Of a stretch of 64,000 nt of DNA, positions 46,449-54,894 are shown one piece after another; position 1 is the stretch's first letter; the number at the start of each line of letters is the position of its first letter. Both the position numbers and the translations under genes were made by a program. The DNA is taken from NCBI GenBank assembly GCA_020622165.1, contig JACNMN010000014.1, positions 1-64,000 on the forward strand. Direction: 5' to 3'. The DNA comes from Boseongicola sp. H5 (GTDB lineage Bacteria > Pseudomonadota > Alphaproteobacteria > Rhodobacterales > Rhodobacteraceae). Below the pieces are notes generated by a model, which was given only the letters and a program-made list of their open reading frames with translations, was not told the origin of the DNA and searched no databases.

Positions 46449-46875
46449 GGCCAGCTCCGTTGGTCGGGCTTTCAGCATGCGTAAACTCGGATTGGAGTTG
46501 TTCCAGCGTGGAGGGTTATGGCCGAGCTATGCATCCCTCAACACCGGGCTCCTGAAATCCGGGGATGTCATTCGAGGGCTCTTAGGCAGCCCCTCCTTGA
46601 GGCCGCTCAACGGCTGCGTCTGACCTGGCAGGTTTCGCTTGGCGTATCTGACCCACAACGGAAGCGATAGAGAAAATCGGGACCGGCTTTTACATCTGAC
46701 GAACACGGATCAGCGGTAATGTCATGTCGGCCCCGGTCACAAGGCCTTGGTGAAAACGGCAGGCCGCGACGGCGCGCGGCCGGACCACCCTGCCGACAGC
46801 TGTTTCATTGACGAACATCGCACCCGCGGTCCCCGGCAAGCGCCGTGCCCTGCACTTGCCGGCGCCGCTGGGCGT
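46449..46875. other. 427-bp region without a recognisable gene
   Basis: Between the insertion sequence and ettA I see no convincing gene. It probably contains the outer boundary of the tRNA-Arg island, but no copy of the tRNA 3' end was found to mark it. At 46762-46781, GGCCGCG and CGCGGCC form a hairpin that, read on the minus strand, is followed by TGCCGTTTTC, so it may be the ettA terminator. Confidence 0.45.
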
Positions 46876-48531
46876 CTACCTTGCAAATTTCTTGTATTTC
46901 ACCCGTTTCGGTTCCAGCGCATCCGGGCCGAGGCGACGCTTCTTGTCTTCCTCATAGGCCGAGAAATCGCCCTCGAACCACTCTACATGCGCCTCGCCTT
47001 CGAAGGCCAGGATATGGGTGCAGATACGGTCGAGGAAGAACCGGTCGTGCGAAATGACCACCGCGCAGCCGGCGAATTCGGTCAGGGCGTCTTCCAGCGC
47101 GCGCAGGGTCTCGACGTCCAGATCGTTGGTCGGTTCGTCGAGCAGCAGGACGTTGCCGCCGGACCGGAGCAACTTGGCCATATGGACCCGGTTGCGTTCG
47201 CCGCCCGACAGCTGTCCGACTTTCTTCTGCTGATCGCCGCCCTTGAAATTGAAGGCCGAGCAATAGGCGCGGGAGTTCATTTGCGCATCCCCGAGCTCGA
47301 TGATCTCGGCCCCGCCCGAGATTTCCTCCCAGACGGTGGCATCGGGGGCAAGCGCATCGCGCGACTGGTCCACATAGGCCAGATCGACCGTATCGCCGTA
47401 TTCAAGCGTTCCGGCATCTGGCTCCTCCTGCCCGGTGAGCATCCGGAACAGCGTGGATTTGCCCGCGCCGTTGGGGCCGATCACGCCGACGATCCCGCCG
47501 GGCGGAAGCGCGAAGCTGAGGTCTTCGATCAGCTGTTTGTCGCCGTAATGCTTGGCAAGCCCGTTCACCTCGATCACCTTGCCGCCAAGCCGGGGACCGT
47601 TGGGTATGATGATCTGTGCGCGCGAAAGCTTCTCGCGCTCGGACTGACTGGCCAGATCCTCATAGGCGTTGATCCGGGCCTTCTGCTTGGCCTGACGCGC
47701 CTTTGCGCCCTGTCGGATCCATTCCAGTTCGCGCTCAAGCGTCTTCTGGCGGGATTTGTCCTCGCGCGCTTCCTGAGCCAGCCGCTTGGCTTTCTGTTCC
47801 AGCCAGGCGGAATAGTTTCCTTCGTACGGGATCCCGCGTCCGCGATCCAGCTCCAGGATCCAGCCCGTGATGTCATCCAGGAAATAGCGGTCATGGGTGA
47901 CGATCAGGATCGTGCCCTTGTAGTCGATCAGGTGCTGCTGAAGCCAGGCGATGGTTTCCGCGTCGAGGTGGTTGGTGGGTTCGTCGAGCAGCAGCATGTC
48001 GGGGGCTTCGAGCAGCAGTTTGCACAATGCCACGCGGCGGCGTTCCCCGCCCGAGAGATGCTCCGGCATCGCGTCATCCGGCGGGCAGCGGAGCGCCTCC
48101 ATCGCGACGTCGATCTGGCTGTCCAGATCCCACAGGTTGTTGCTGTCGATCTCGTCCTGAAGTGCCGCCATCTCGTCGGCGGTCTCGTCGGAATAGTTCA
48201 TCGCCAGCTCGTTGAAGCGGTCGAGCTTGGCTTTTTTCTCGGCGACGCCGAGCATGACGTTGTCGCGGACCGACAGGCTCTCATCCAGCTGGGGTTCCTG
48301 CGGGAGATAGCCGACCTTGGCGCCCTCCGCGGCCCATGCCTCCCCCGAGAAGTCCTTGTCGAGCCCGGCCATGATTTTCATCAGCGTGGATTTGCCCGCG
48401 CCGTTTACGCCGACAACACCGATCTTCACCCCGGGAAGAAAGCTGAGCCGGATGTTTTCAAAGCATTTCTTGCCGCCCGGATAGGTCTTGGAGACGCCAT
48501 CCATGTGATAGACATATTGGTAACTGGCCAT
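46876..48531 (-). CDS. ettA: Energy-dependent translational throttle protein EttA
   Basis: EttA is an ABC-F protein that binds the ribosomal E site and gates the first elongation step according to ATP/ADP level. The 551-residue protein has two ABC domains: Walker [10 protein letters not shown] and GPNGAGKST, signatures [10 protein letters not shown] and [10 protein letters not shown], Walker [13 protein letters not shown] and [12 protein letters not shown], and between them the arm/linker (about residues 240-320) rich in Arg and Lys. No membrane segments are present. Its divergent upstream region holds the attenuator-like leader. Confidence 0.95.
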   Translation of the reverse strand: MASYQYVYHMDGVSKTYPGGKKCFENIRLSFLPGVKIGVVGVNGAGKSTLMKIMAGLDKDFSGEAWAAEGAKVGYLPQEPQLDESLSVRDNVMLGVAEKKAKLDRFNELAMNYSDETADEMAALQDEIDSNNLWDLDSQIDVAMEALRCPPDDAMPEHLSGGERRRVALCKLLLEAPDMLLLDEPTNHLDAETIAWLQQHLIDYKGTILIVTHDRYFLDDITGWILELDRGRGIPYEGNYSAWLEQKAKRLAQEAREDKSRQKTLERELEWIRQGAKARQAKQKARINAYEDLASQSEREKLSRAQIIIPNGPRLGGKVIEVNGLAKHYGDKQLIEDLSFALPPGGIVGVIGPNGAGKSTLFRMLTGQEEPDAGTLEYGDTVDLAYVDQSRDALAPDATVWEEISGGAEIIELGDAQMNSRAYCSAFNFKGGDQQKKVGQLSGGERNRVHMAKLLRSGGNVLLLDEPTNDLDVETLRALEDALTEFAGCAVVISHDRFFLDRICTHILAFEGEAHVEWFEGDFSAYEEDKKRRLGPDALEPKRVKYKKFAR

Positions 48532-48683
48532 GGGTCATGCTCCACTCGGAAAATGGGGTTTCGTCGTTCTTTACTTGGGCCGGCGGGAATGGGCAATCGC
48601 ACGGGCGCGAATTCGCGGTAACCCGGATGCCACGGTTTTTCGCCGAGCGGGGGCATCCGCGAGATTTGGGGTTGCAGCGACTC

Positions 48684-48840
48684 AGGCCGCCCGCTACGCA
48701 CCCCGCACTTGAACCCCTCGACGAGGAAAACCCATGGACTTGATGATCGTGACCCGCACGGCCCTACGCGGCCTTGACCCGTAAACGCGGCACGATCAGC
48801 TAATCCTGTTCGAAGGCCGCCCATGACGCGGCCTTTTTCT
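48684..48840 (+). promoter_or_regulatory. Attenuator-like leader with leader ORF and terminator
   Basis: Four complementary segments occur in order: AGGCCGC (48684-48690), GCGGCCTT (48768-48775), AAGGCCGC (48813-48820) and GCGGCCTT (48828-48835). Segments 3 and 4 make an 8-bp terminator hairpin followed by TTTCTATTTT. Segment 2 can instead pair with 3, or with 1. Segment 2 lies inside a 16-codon ORF at 48734-48784. This is the layout of a transcription attenuator; the next gene on this strand is the small DUF1127-like gene at 48891. It could also be a stand-alone small RNA. Confidence 0.5.
48734..48784 (+). CDS. Possible 16-residue leader peptide
   Basis: The frame reads MDLMIVTRTALRGLDP and stops at TAA. 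ACGAGGA lies about 6 bp upstream of the ATG. The last codons cover segment 2 of the attenuator-like structure, so a ribosome completing the peptide would mask it and favour the terminator. Three Leu, two Thr and two Arg codons give no clear sensor amino acid. Too short to be certain it is translated. Confidence 0.35.
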   Translation: MDLMIVTRTALRGLDP

Positions 48841-48890
48841 ATTTTCCCGACCTCATGCGGCGGCTTTCCATTTTGATTGGAGAGCACGAA

Positions 48891-49106
48891 ATGACACCTC
48901 AATCCGTTCATCCCCGGCGCCGGAGCCCCGGCGCGGTGTTGCGTATCCTTGGCCGCTTGCTGGCCCGTCTGAAACCGGCCAAGCGGGATCTGCCGCCACC
49001 GGCCGATATCCCTGACTATCTGCGCCATGATGTGGGCCTGCTGCCGCAGGCCCGGCCGCCGCGGTCGGTCGACCCGCCGCCCCGGATCAACATATTCAAC
49101 CTCTAG
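48891..49106 (+). CDS. DUF1127-like small basic protein
   Basis: The 71-residue protein starts at ATG 48891, 7 bp after GGAGAG. The N-terminal half is basic (HPRRRSPGAVLRILGRLLARLKPAKRDL). The segment DIPDYLRHDVGLLP resembles the L-x-D-I-G-L end of DUF1127 proteins, small arginine-rich proteins linked to RNA and phosphate or carbon metabolism in alphaproteobacteria. It has an additional proline-rich tail. It follows the attenuator-like leader. Confidence 0.55.
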   Translation: MTPQSVHPRRRSPGAVLRILGRLLARLKPAKRDLPPPADIPDYLRHDVGLLPQARPPRSVDPPPRINIFNL

Positions 49107-49118
49107 CGCGCATCCCCC

Positions 49119-49142
49119 GCCGGCCCCGGGACCGGGGCCGGC
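49119..49142. other. 24-nt GC palindrome after the DUF1127-like gene
   Basis: GCCGGCCCCGG and CCGGGGCCGGC form an 11-bp stem separated by GA. No T-tract follows; it may end transcription in a Rho-assisted way or stabilise the message end. Confidence 0.45.
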
Positions 49143-49191
49143 GACCCCCGGCCGGGCGGCTTCCTGCCGGTTTCATTCAGACGTGTCCGTT

Positions 49192-49209
49192 CTGACATGG
49201 CAGCGTCAT
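49192..49209 (+). promoter_or_regulatory. Pho-box-like element upstream of the phosphoesterase gene
   Basis: CTGACAT, 4 bp, then GCGTCAT reproduces the 7-4-7 spacing of PhoB half-sites (consensus CTGTCAT), with one and two mismatches. It is 74 bp upstream of a secreted phosphoesterase, a plausible phosphate-regulated gene. A single diverged site is weak evidence. Confidence 0.35.
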
Positions 49210-49283
49210 CCGGCGGGTGCAGGCTTGGGGCTCCGGGGGGATGCATTCCTCGGGCACGTTTCATTGAAAACTGAAGGTGACCC

Positions 49284-51266
49284 ATGACTCCAGGACGTTT
49301 CACGGGCCGCGCATGTTTGCTCGCGGCGGTTTCTTTGAGTGTTGCCGCGCCAGCGCTGGCGCGGACCGATTATGTGGCCGATATTCACGTGGTGCCGGGC
49401 AGCGGCGGCACGACCGAAACGGTCACAGGCGTGGTGTTCCACGATCTCAGCCGCGACGGTGTGCGCCAGGATGACGAACCCGGTGTGGGCGGTGTGATTG
49501 TGTCGAACGGGCGCGACGTGACCCAGACCGGGCCCGATGGCAGCTATCGCCTGCCGGTATTCGACAACATGACCGTCATGGTCAGCGAACCGGCCGCGTG
49601 GGACGTGCCGGTAAACGCCCATGGCGTTCCGCAGTTCTTCTACCATCACAAACCCGAGGGCACGCCCGAGACGTTGCGCTATGGCGGGCTGGCACCCACC
49701 GGTCCGCTGCCCGATGCGATCAATTTCCCAATGATCCGCACCGGTATCGACGAGGCGTTTTCCTGCGTGATGATGGGCGATACCCAGCCCTATTCGAATA
49801 CCGAGGTCGGCTATGTCCGCGACGGCGTGCTGGACAGCCTCCTGGACCGCGATCTGAGCGACGCGGGGTGCATGGTGATGCTGGGCGACGTGATGGGCGA
49901 CGATCTGAGCCTGCTGCCGCGGTTCATGGATGTCTTTTCGGTGCTGGACCTGCCGCAATACTATATCCACGGGAACCATGATTTCGACTTCGATGCCTCC
50001 AGCGACGTGCATTCCGCCGATAGCTGGCGCCAGATCTACGGCCCCAATTACTACAGCTTCGAGATGGGCGAGGTGCTTTTCGTGGCGCTGGACAACGTGG
50101 TCTATCCCTGCGGTCCGGAAGACAGCGGCCCCGGCGGGCGCGATGCCTGCGCCGACCCCGAGCGGACGGTCTATAACGGCCGGGTGACCGACGACCAGAT
50201 GGCCTGGCTTGAGGCGACGCTGGCACTGGTGCCGGAGGACCGTCTGGTGGTGCTGATGCATCACATTCCGTTCGTGTCCTTCATCGACAGCAACACCGGG
50301 CGGCACCAGACGGACAATCTGGCCCAGATCCACGAGATGCTGGCGGGGCGGCCCGCGGTCTCCTTCTCGGGCCACACGCATACGTTCGAATATCTGGCCG
50401 CCGGCGAGTGGTACCAAGGCTGGGAAGAGCAGGTGGGCGTCACCCGGCTGCCCTTCGACCATGTGGTGGGCGGCGCGCCCTCGGGCAACTGGTTCTTCGG
50501 CGATCTGAGCTTCGATGGCACTCCGATGTCCTTTGCGCGGGGCGGTACACCGCCGGGCTACATGATCGTGGAGTTCGACGGTTCGGATTTCGTGGTGAAT
50601 TTCCATGCCGCGAACCAGAGCCCCGACCGTCAGATGGCGCTCAGCTTCAACACGCCTCAATTCCGCGACTGGTTCACCGAGCTGTTCGCCTGGACCGAGG
50701 CGCGGGACGACACAAGTACCGACGCCCCGCCGCTGACCGTGAACGATCTGGCCGATGTGAAACTGTTCACGCCGGAGGAACTGGGGGAGGGCGTCTATCT
50801 CACGGCCAATGTCTGGAACGGAACGCGGAACAGCCGTGTGATGGCCCAGATCGGCGACGGCCCGATGATGGAGATGACACGGACGCAGGCCGGCAATGGC
50901 GAGGATGTTCTGACAGGGGCGGAGTATGCCGATCCGTTCTCGGTCCCGCGGCAGATGACCGTTGGGCGCTATGCATGGCAATCGCAATCGGGCGATGCGC
51001 GGGCGCAGGGCTTCGAGATCTGGCAGGGCCGGCAGTTCGGTCCCGCGGTCCCGCAATCGGCTGAGGCCTGGATGATCGCCGACAGTTCCTCTCACCTCTG
51101 GCGGCTGGAAATGCCCGCCGATCTGCCCGAGGGCGCCCATGTGATCACCGTGACCGCCACCGATCAGCACGGGCGCGAATGGCGGGACCGGATCACCTTC
51201 GAAGTACGCAGCGAACGGCCCGTGCCGCTATGGGACAACAGCCTCTGGGAAGACCCCACGAACTGA
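49284..51266 (+). CDS. Secreted calcineurin-like metallophosphoesterase
   Basis: The 660-residue protein has a signal peptide (ACLLAAVSLSVAAPALA, cleavage near residue 27), a small beta-sandwich domain with VTGVVFHDLSRDGVRQDDEPGVGGVIVSNGRDV (about 45-115), and a metallophosphoesterase domain with MMGDTQ, LGDVMGDD, YYIHGNHDFDFD, VLMHHIPF and FSGHTHTFEY, the metal ligands in order. The C-terminal third is beta-rich. It probably hydrolyses a phosphoester in the periplasm or outside the cell; the substrate is unknown. AAGGTGACC precedes the ATG. Confidence 0.9.
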   Translation: MTPGRFTGRACLLAAVSLSVAAPALARTDYVADIHVVPGSGGTTETVTGVVFHDLSRDGVRQDDEPGVGGVIVSNGRDVTQTGPDGSYRLPVFDNMTVMVSEPAAWDVPVNAHGVPQFFYHHKPEGTPETLRYGGLAPTGPLPDAINFPMIRTGIDEAFSCVMMGDTQPYSNTEVGYVRDGVLDSLLDRDLSDAGCMVMLGDVMGDDLSLLPRFMDVFSVLDLPQYYIHGNHDFDFDASSDVHSADSWRQIYGPNYYSFEMGEVLFVALDNVVYPCGPEDSGPGGRDACADPERTVYNGRVTDDQMAWLEATLALVPEDRLVVLMHHIPFVSFIDSNTGRHQTDNLAQIHEMLAGRPAVSFSGHTHTFEYLAAGEWYQGWEEQVGVTRLPFDHVVGGAPSGNWFFGDLSFDGTPMSFARGGTPPGYMIVEFDGSDFVVNFHAANQSPDRQMALSFNTPQFRDWFTELFAWTEARDDTSTDAPPLTVNDLADVKLFTPEELGEGVYLTANVWNGTRNSRVMAQIGDGPMMEMTRTQAGNGEDVLTGAEYADPFSVPRQMTVGRYAWQSQSGDARAQGFEIWQGRQFGPAVPQSAEAWMIADSSSHLWRLEMPADLPEGAHVITVTATDQHGREWRDRITFEVRSERPVPLWDNSLWEDPTN

Positions 51267-51288
51267 CATGCCCCGGACATTGCGAGGG

Positions 51289-51319
51289 GGGCGGCGCATC
51301 CGTGCCGCCCTTTTCTTTT
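51289..51319 (+). terminator. Terminator after the phosphoesterase gene
   Basis: GGGCGGC and GCCGCCC form a 7-bp stem on an 8-nt loop, followed by TTTTCTTTT, 22 bp after the stop codon. Good intrinsic terminator form. Confidence 0.8.
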
Positions 51320-51371
51320 GCGCCCAAGGGGTTGGGCTGCTACCAGACCGCTTTGACAGGTATGCAACGGG

Positions 51372-51983
51372 GTGAGGCCCTTGCGAAGCGGTTTTCCCAA
51401 TGCGCGGCCCGGCATGCGGGTGGGTCTTTTCGGCGGGTCCTTCGATCCGCCTCATGCAGGCCATGTGCATGTAAGCCGGGAGGCATTGAAGCGGTTCGAG
51501 CTGGATCGGGTCTGGTGGCTGGTGTCGCCCGGCAATCCGCTCAAGGCCGAAGGGCCCGCACGGCTCGACCGTCGGATGGCGGCGGCGCGGGCGCTTGTGC
51601 GGCACCCAAGAGTCGAGGTGACGGATATCGAGGCCCGTCTGGGCACGCGGTACACCGGCGCCACGCTGGAGCGGATGTTTGCGCTTTACCCCGGTGTCCG
51701 CTTTGTCTGGCTGATGGGCGCGGACAACCTGGCGAGCTTTCACCGCTGGCAGCGGTGGGAATGGATCATGCGCAACGTGCCTGTTGGCGTGATGGCCCGA
51801 CCGGGACAACGCATTTCGGCACGGACCTCCAAGGCGGCGCAGGTTTTCCGCTGCCACAAGCTGCCGGCTGCCGCCGCCTCGCGCCTGGCGATGTCGGAGC
51901 CGCCGGCCTGGTGCTTTCTGAACGTGCCGATGCTGGATGTATCGTCCAGCGAGATCAGGGCGCGGGGCGACTGGGTGCGCTGA
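51372..51983 (+). CDS. nadD: Nicotinate-nucleotide adenylyltransferase
   Basis: NadD makes deamido-NAD from nicotinate mononucleotide. The 203-residue protein has [17 protein letters not shown] (the HxGH nucleotidyltransferase site), [29 protein letters not shown] and the C-terminal [14 protein letters not shown] 51372 gives a short lead of about 14 residues as in relatives; TTG 51381 and ATG 51414 are alternatives. dacB follows 134 bp downstream. Confidence 0.93.
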   Translation: MRPLRSGFPNARPGMRVGLFGGSFDPPHAGHVHVSREALKRFELDRVWWLVSPGNPLKAEGPARLDRRMAAARALVRHPRVEVTDIEARLGTRYTGATLERMFALYPGVRFVWLMGADNLASFHRWQRWEWIMRNVPVGVMARPGQRISARTSKAAQVFRCHKLPAAAASRLAMSEPPAWCFLNVPMLDVSSSEIRARGDWVR

Positions 51984-52117
51984 TCGCACACGGCGCGCCG
52001 CGCGCCGCGTTCCGGATGTCATCCATTCCGGATATGAGGTTTTTGTGAGCATCGAAAGGGTTGAGCCGCCCGCCGGGCTGCGGTTTAGTTGAATACGGCG
52101 ACAGGGCTTTTTTTGAA

Positions 52118-53596
52118 ATGGTTTCTCGGCGGGTTTTCTTGAGTGGCGTATTGGCCGGGCTGGCGCAGCCCGGCTTTGCAATGCCACCCGAAACCTCGTT
52201 GAGGCCGCTGGTCCGTCCCAGCGGGCTGTGGCAGCGCGCGATCCCGTCACCGTCCGAGTTGATCACCCAGGCGGGGCTGGGCGGGCGTGTGGGCTATGCG
52301 GTTGCCGATGCGCGTACGGGCGAGATGCTGGAGGTGGAACGCCCGCTTTACGGGATGCCGCCGGCAAGCGTGGCCAAGGCGATCACCTGCGCCTATGGAT
52401 TGGACCGACTGGGGCCGGGTTACCGGTTCCAGACCCGTCTGGTCGCCGGCGGGCCGGTCACCAATGGCCGGCTGGAGGGTGACCTGTGGCTGGTCGGCGG
52501 CGGCGATCCCCTGCTTGGAACCGATCAATTGAGCGCGATGGCAATCGCACTGAGGGAGGCCGGCCTGCGCGAGGTGACGGGCCGCCTGATGCTGGCCACC
52601 GGCGCGCTGCCCTATGTAAGGGAGATCGACCCGGAGCAGCCGGATCATGTGGGCTACAACCCCGCGATTTCGGGGCTCAATCTCAACTTCAACCGGGTGC
52701 ATTTCGAATGGGCGCGGGAGCAGGGGGAGTATACCGTCCGGATGGATGCTCGTTCGGAAACGCTCCGCCCTGCGGTCAGCCTTGCCCGGATGCGTGTCGC
52801 GGATCGCGATGTGCCCGTATACACCTATGAGCAGCGCGAAGGACGGGAGAACTGGACGGTCGCCCGCGGCGCGCTCGGCAATGGCGGCAGCCGCTGGCTG
52901 CCGGTGCGCCAGCCGCATCTCTACGCGGCCGAGGTGTTCCAGACATTGGCCCGCTCGAACGGGATCGTTCTTGACGGGCCGGGCGAAGGCTCGCCCCCCG
53001 AGAGCGGGAGCGTGTTGGTCGAACATGTCAGCGAGCCGTTGCAGGACATCCTGCGCGGGATGATGCGCTGGTCCACCAATATCACGGCCGAGGCGGTGGG
53101 GTTGAGTGCGAGTATCGCAGGCGGTGCGGCGCCCGGCTCGCTCAGCGCTTCGGCCGACGAGATGAGCGCCTGGATGAGATCCCGGCTTGCGGCGCGGAAC
53201 TCCAGCTTTGTCGATCATTCCGGGCTGGGGGAGGCCAGCCGGGTCCGCCCGCAGGACATGACCCAGGCTCTGGTGGCGGCGGGCGCCGATGGCATGCTGC
53301 GCCGCCTGATGAGGGTGATCCCAATGCGCGATGCCGAGGGCAACCTGCAACCCGATCATCCGGTGGAGGTCGTGGCCAAGACCGGAACGCTGAATTTCGT
53401 CAGTTCGCTGGCGGGATATGCGCGCGCGCCCACGGGCCGTGACTTCGCCTTCGCCGTATTCTGCGCCGATCTGGATCGGCGCGGCGCATTGAACCCGGCA
53501 CAGATGGAACGCCCGGAGGGCGGGCGCGACTACACCCGACGCGCAAAGCGGTTGCAGCAGCAATTAGTCGAGCGATGGGCCGCTCTCTACACATAA
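52118..53596 (+). CDS. dacB: D-alanyl-D-alanine carboxypeptidase/endopeptidase (PBP4)
   Basis: PBP4 enzymes trim or cleave peptidoglycan cross-links in the periplasm. The 492-residue protein starts with a signal sequence containing two arginines (MVSRRVFLSGVLAGLAQPGFA), possibly Tat-dependent. Peptidase motifs are present: S-x-x-K in PPASVAKAIT (about residue 86), S-T-N in MRWSTNITAEA, and K-T-G in VAKTGTLNFV. Family relatives have PASNxK at the first site. The ATG at 52118 is chosen for the signal peptide; the ribosome-binding site is weak. A terminator follows. Confidence 0.92.
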   Translation: MVSRRVFLSGVLAGLAQPGFAMPPETSLRPLVRPSGLWQRAIPSPSELITQAGLGGRVGYAVADARTGEMLEVERPLYGMPPASVAKAITCAYGLDRLGPGYRFQTRLVAGGPVTNGRLEGDLWLVGGGDPLLGTDQLSAMAIALREAGLREVTGRLMLATGALPYVREIDPEQPDHVGYNPAISGLNLNFNRVHFEWAREQGEYTVRMDARSETLRPAVSLARMRVADRDVPVYTYEQREGRENWTVARGALGNGGSRWLPVRQPHLYAAEVFQTLARSNGIVLDGPGEGSPPESGSVLVEHVSEPLQDILRGMMRWSTNITAEAVGLSASIAGGAAPGSLSASADEMSAWMRSRLAARNSSFVDHSGLGEASRVRPQDMTQALVAAGADGMLRRLMRVIPMRDAEGNLQPDHPVEVVAKTGTLNFVSSLAGYARAPTGRDFAFAVFCADLDRRGALNPAQMERPEGGRDYTRRAKRLQQQLVERWAALYT

Positions 53597-53612
53597 AGGC
53601 CTTCAGATACGG

Positions 53613-53650
53613 AAAAACCCGGCTCGGAGAAGTCCGGACCGGGTTTGTCC
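53613..53650. terminator. Shared terminator of dacB and the convergent small gene
   Basis: AAACCCGG and CCGGGTTT form an 8-bp stem with a 16-nt loop. On the minus strand the stem is followed by TTTTTCC, a better T-tract than on the plus strand, so it can serve both convergent genes. Confidence 0.7.
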
Positions 53651-53668
53651 TTGCGCGAAACGGATGGT

Positions 53669-53857
53669 TTACACCCGGGCGCTTGCGTCGCTCTTGGGCC
53701 CTGCGATCAGCCAGGCGATGAAGCCCAGAACCGGCAGGATCAGAATAACCAGCGTCCAGACGACCTTCGCCGCGGTCGAGGCGCCGGAAGTGACGATGTT
53801 GTAGATCGCGTAGATGTTGGCGATCAGGACCAGCAGGCCCAAAATACCATATTCCAT
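53669..53857 (-). CDS. PLDc_N-type small membrane protein
   Basis: The 62-residue protein starts at ATG 53857 after GGAAAC and has two hydrophobic helices: ILGLLVLIANIYAIYNIV and VVWTLVILILPVLGFIAWLIAGP. The pattern, with a W near the start of the second helix and P-x-x-G-x-x-x-W, matches the phospholipase D nuclease N-terminal (PLDc_N) family of small inner-membrane proteins. No function is known. It is divergent from the 93-residue gene at 53997. Confidence 0.82.
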   Translation of the reverse strand: MEYGILGLLVLIANIYAIYNIVTSGASTAAKVVWTLVILILPVLGFIAWLIAGPKSDASARV

Positions 53858-53996
53858 GATGTTTCCTTTGCGAGGTGGACAGAAGCCTGTCTGCGGAAAC
53901 AACGCGGCGCCCCCGGGTTTGGGTTCCAATAATAATTTGGGGAACCAATTTGTGCGCCGGCTGGTTGAGAGCCCGAAGATTGAAAAGGAGTATCTT

Positions 53997-54278
53997 ATGA
54001 AAACCGGTGGATACATCGCAATTGGCGCTGTCGCGGCTGTCGCAATCGTGGGCGCGATCTACATGATCGATATCGATCAGACGCAGGAAGCCCGCTTGCC
54101 CGATGTCGACGTCTCCGTCGAAGGGGGGCAAATGCCTGAGTTCAACGCCGATGTGGGCGAGATCGCAGTGGAGAGCGAGACCGTCGAGGTCGAGGTTCCC
54201 GAAGTGGAGGTCACGACCGAAACCCAAACGATCGAAGTGCCGACCCTGCGCGTGACGCCGCCCGAGAATGACGGATAA
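53997..54278 (+). CDS. Small membrane-anchored acidic protein, unknown
   Basis: The 93-residue protein follows a good AAAAGGAG site. It begins with one membrane helix (GGYIAIGAVAAVAIVGAIYMI) and continues as a very acidic, Val/Glu/Thr-rich region with repeated short units such as ETVEVEVPEVEV and ETQTIEVPTLRV. It is probably anchored with the acidic part in the periplasm. No family is recognised. It shares a divergent promoter region with the PLDc_N-type gene. Confidence 0.75.
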   Translation: MKTGGYIAIGAVAAVAIVGAIYMIDIDQTQEARLPDVDVSVEGGQMPEFNADVGEIAVESETVEVEVPEVEVTTETQTIEVPTLRVTPPENDG

Positions 54279-54365
54279 CGACCGACAGGTCTGAGTAGCA
54301 GCTAACGTCAGCTGGCATTCCCGAGGTGGTTCGAAAGAACTGCCCCGTCGCCGTTCATGGCCTGA

Positions 54366-54815
54366 TTACAGCACCATATGCCTTGCCCGCGCACCGCGTT
54401 CGATCGCGGCAGCATGGAGCCGGTCGATATCGAGCTGGTAGCGGATTTCCATCAGGAATTCGAGCTCGGTCTGCCGCAGCAGGCCGTCCGCGGCGGCAAC
54501 GTCGCAGGCCAGCGCATAGGCCGTCTCGAACAGCCGGTGGGGCAGGGCGTTCTTGATCAGCCCGAAAAGCGCGTCCAGCCCGTCCTCCTCCTCGAACAGG
54601 TCGAACACGGTCTGCGACACGCGCTTCATCCTGTCGGTGTCGTAATCCGCGAAAACGGGCAGGTGATTTACCAACTCCTCGATGGTGACAAGCTCGGCGG
54701 TTCGGATCGTTTCATCGGAGACCGAGACGGCGACCATGACGGCAACCAGCGCGTCCTGCGCGGAAAGGGAGGTATCATCGGTCACGTTGGGGGCTCCTGT
54801 GGGCATTTGCGTCAT
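54366..54815 (-). CDS. TerB-family (tellurite resistance-like) protein
   Basis: The 149-residue helical protein has the TerB pattern: DALVAVMVAVSVSDETIRTAELVTIEELV with acidic metal-binding-like residues, and FETAYALACDVAAADGLLRQTELEFLMEIRYQLDID. Such proteins are widespread and mostly not tested for tellurite resistance; a metal-sensing role is inferred. It is divergent from the lysyl-tRNA synthetase gene, 79 bp apart. Confidence 0.85.
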   Translation of the reverse strand: MTQMPTGAPNVTDDTSLSAQDALVAVMVAVSVSDETIRTAELVTIEELVNHLPVFADYDTDRMKRVSQTVFDLFEEEDGLDALFGLIKNALPHRLFETAYALACDVAAADGLLRQTELEFLMEIRYQLDIDRLHAAAIERGARARHMVL

Positions 54816-54894
54816 TGGAATTTATTGACCCTGAGCCCGCGGGGCAATAGGTGCAGGCGGCGCGCGGCAAGGTGGCGCGGCTAAACGATGGAAG

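Noticed and set aside
46449-46875. Second attachment site (copy of the tRNA-Arg 3' end)
   Set aside because: No stretch resembling the T-arm and acceptor end was found in this region.
49206-51170. Very long open frame antisense to the metallophosphoesterase gene
   Set aside because: It follows from G+C-biased third codon positions; the plus-strand gene has clear motifs and a signal peptide. The same applies to long antisense frames over the flavin reductase (39048-41198), ettA (46747-48621), lysS (54775-56787) and the beta-helix gene (57034-59178).
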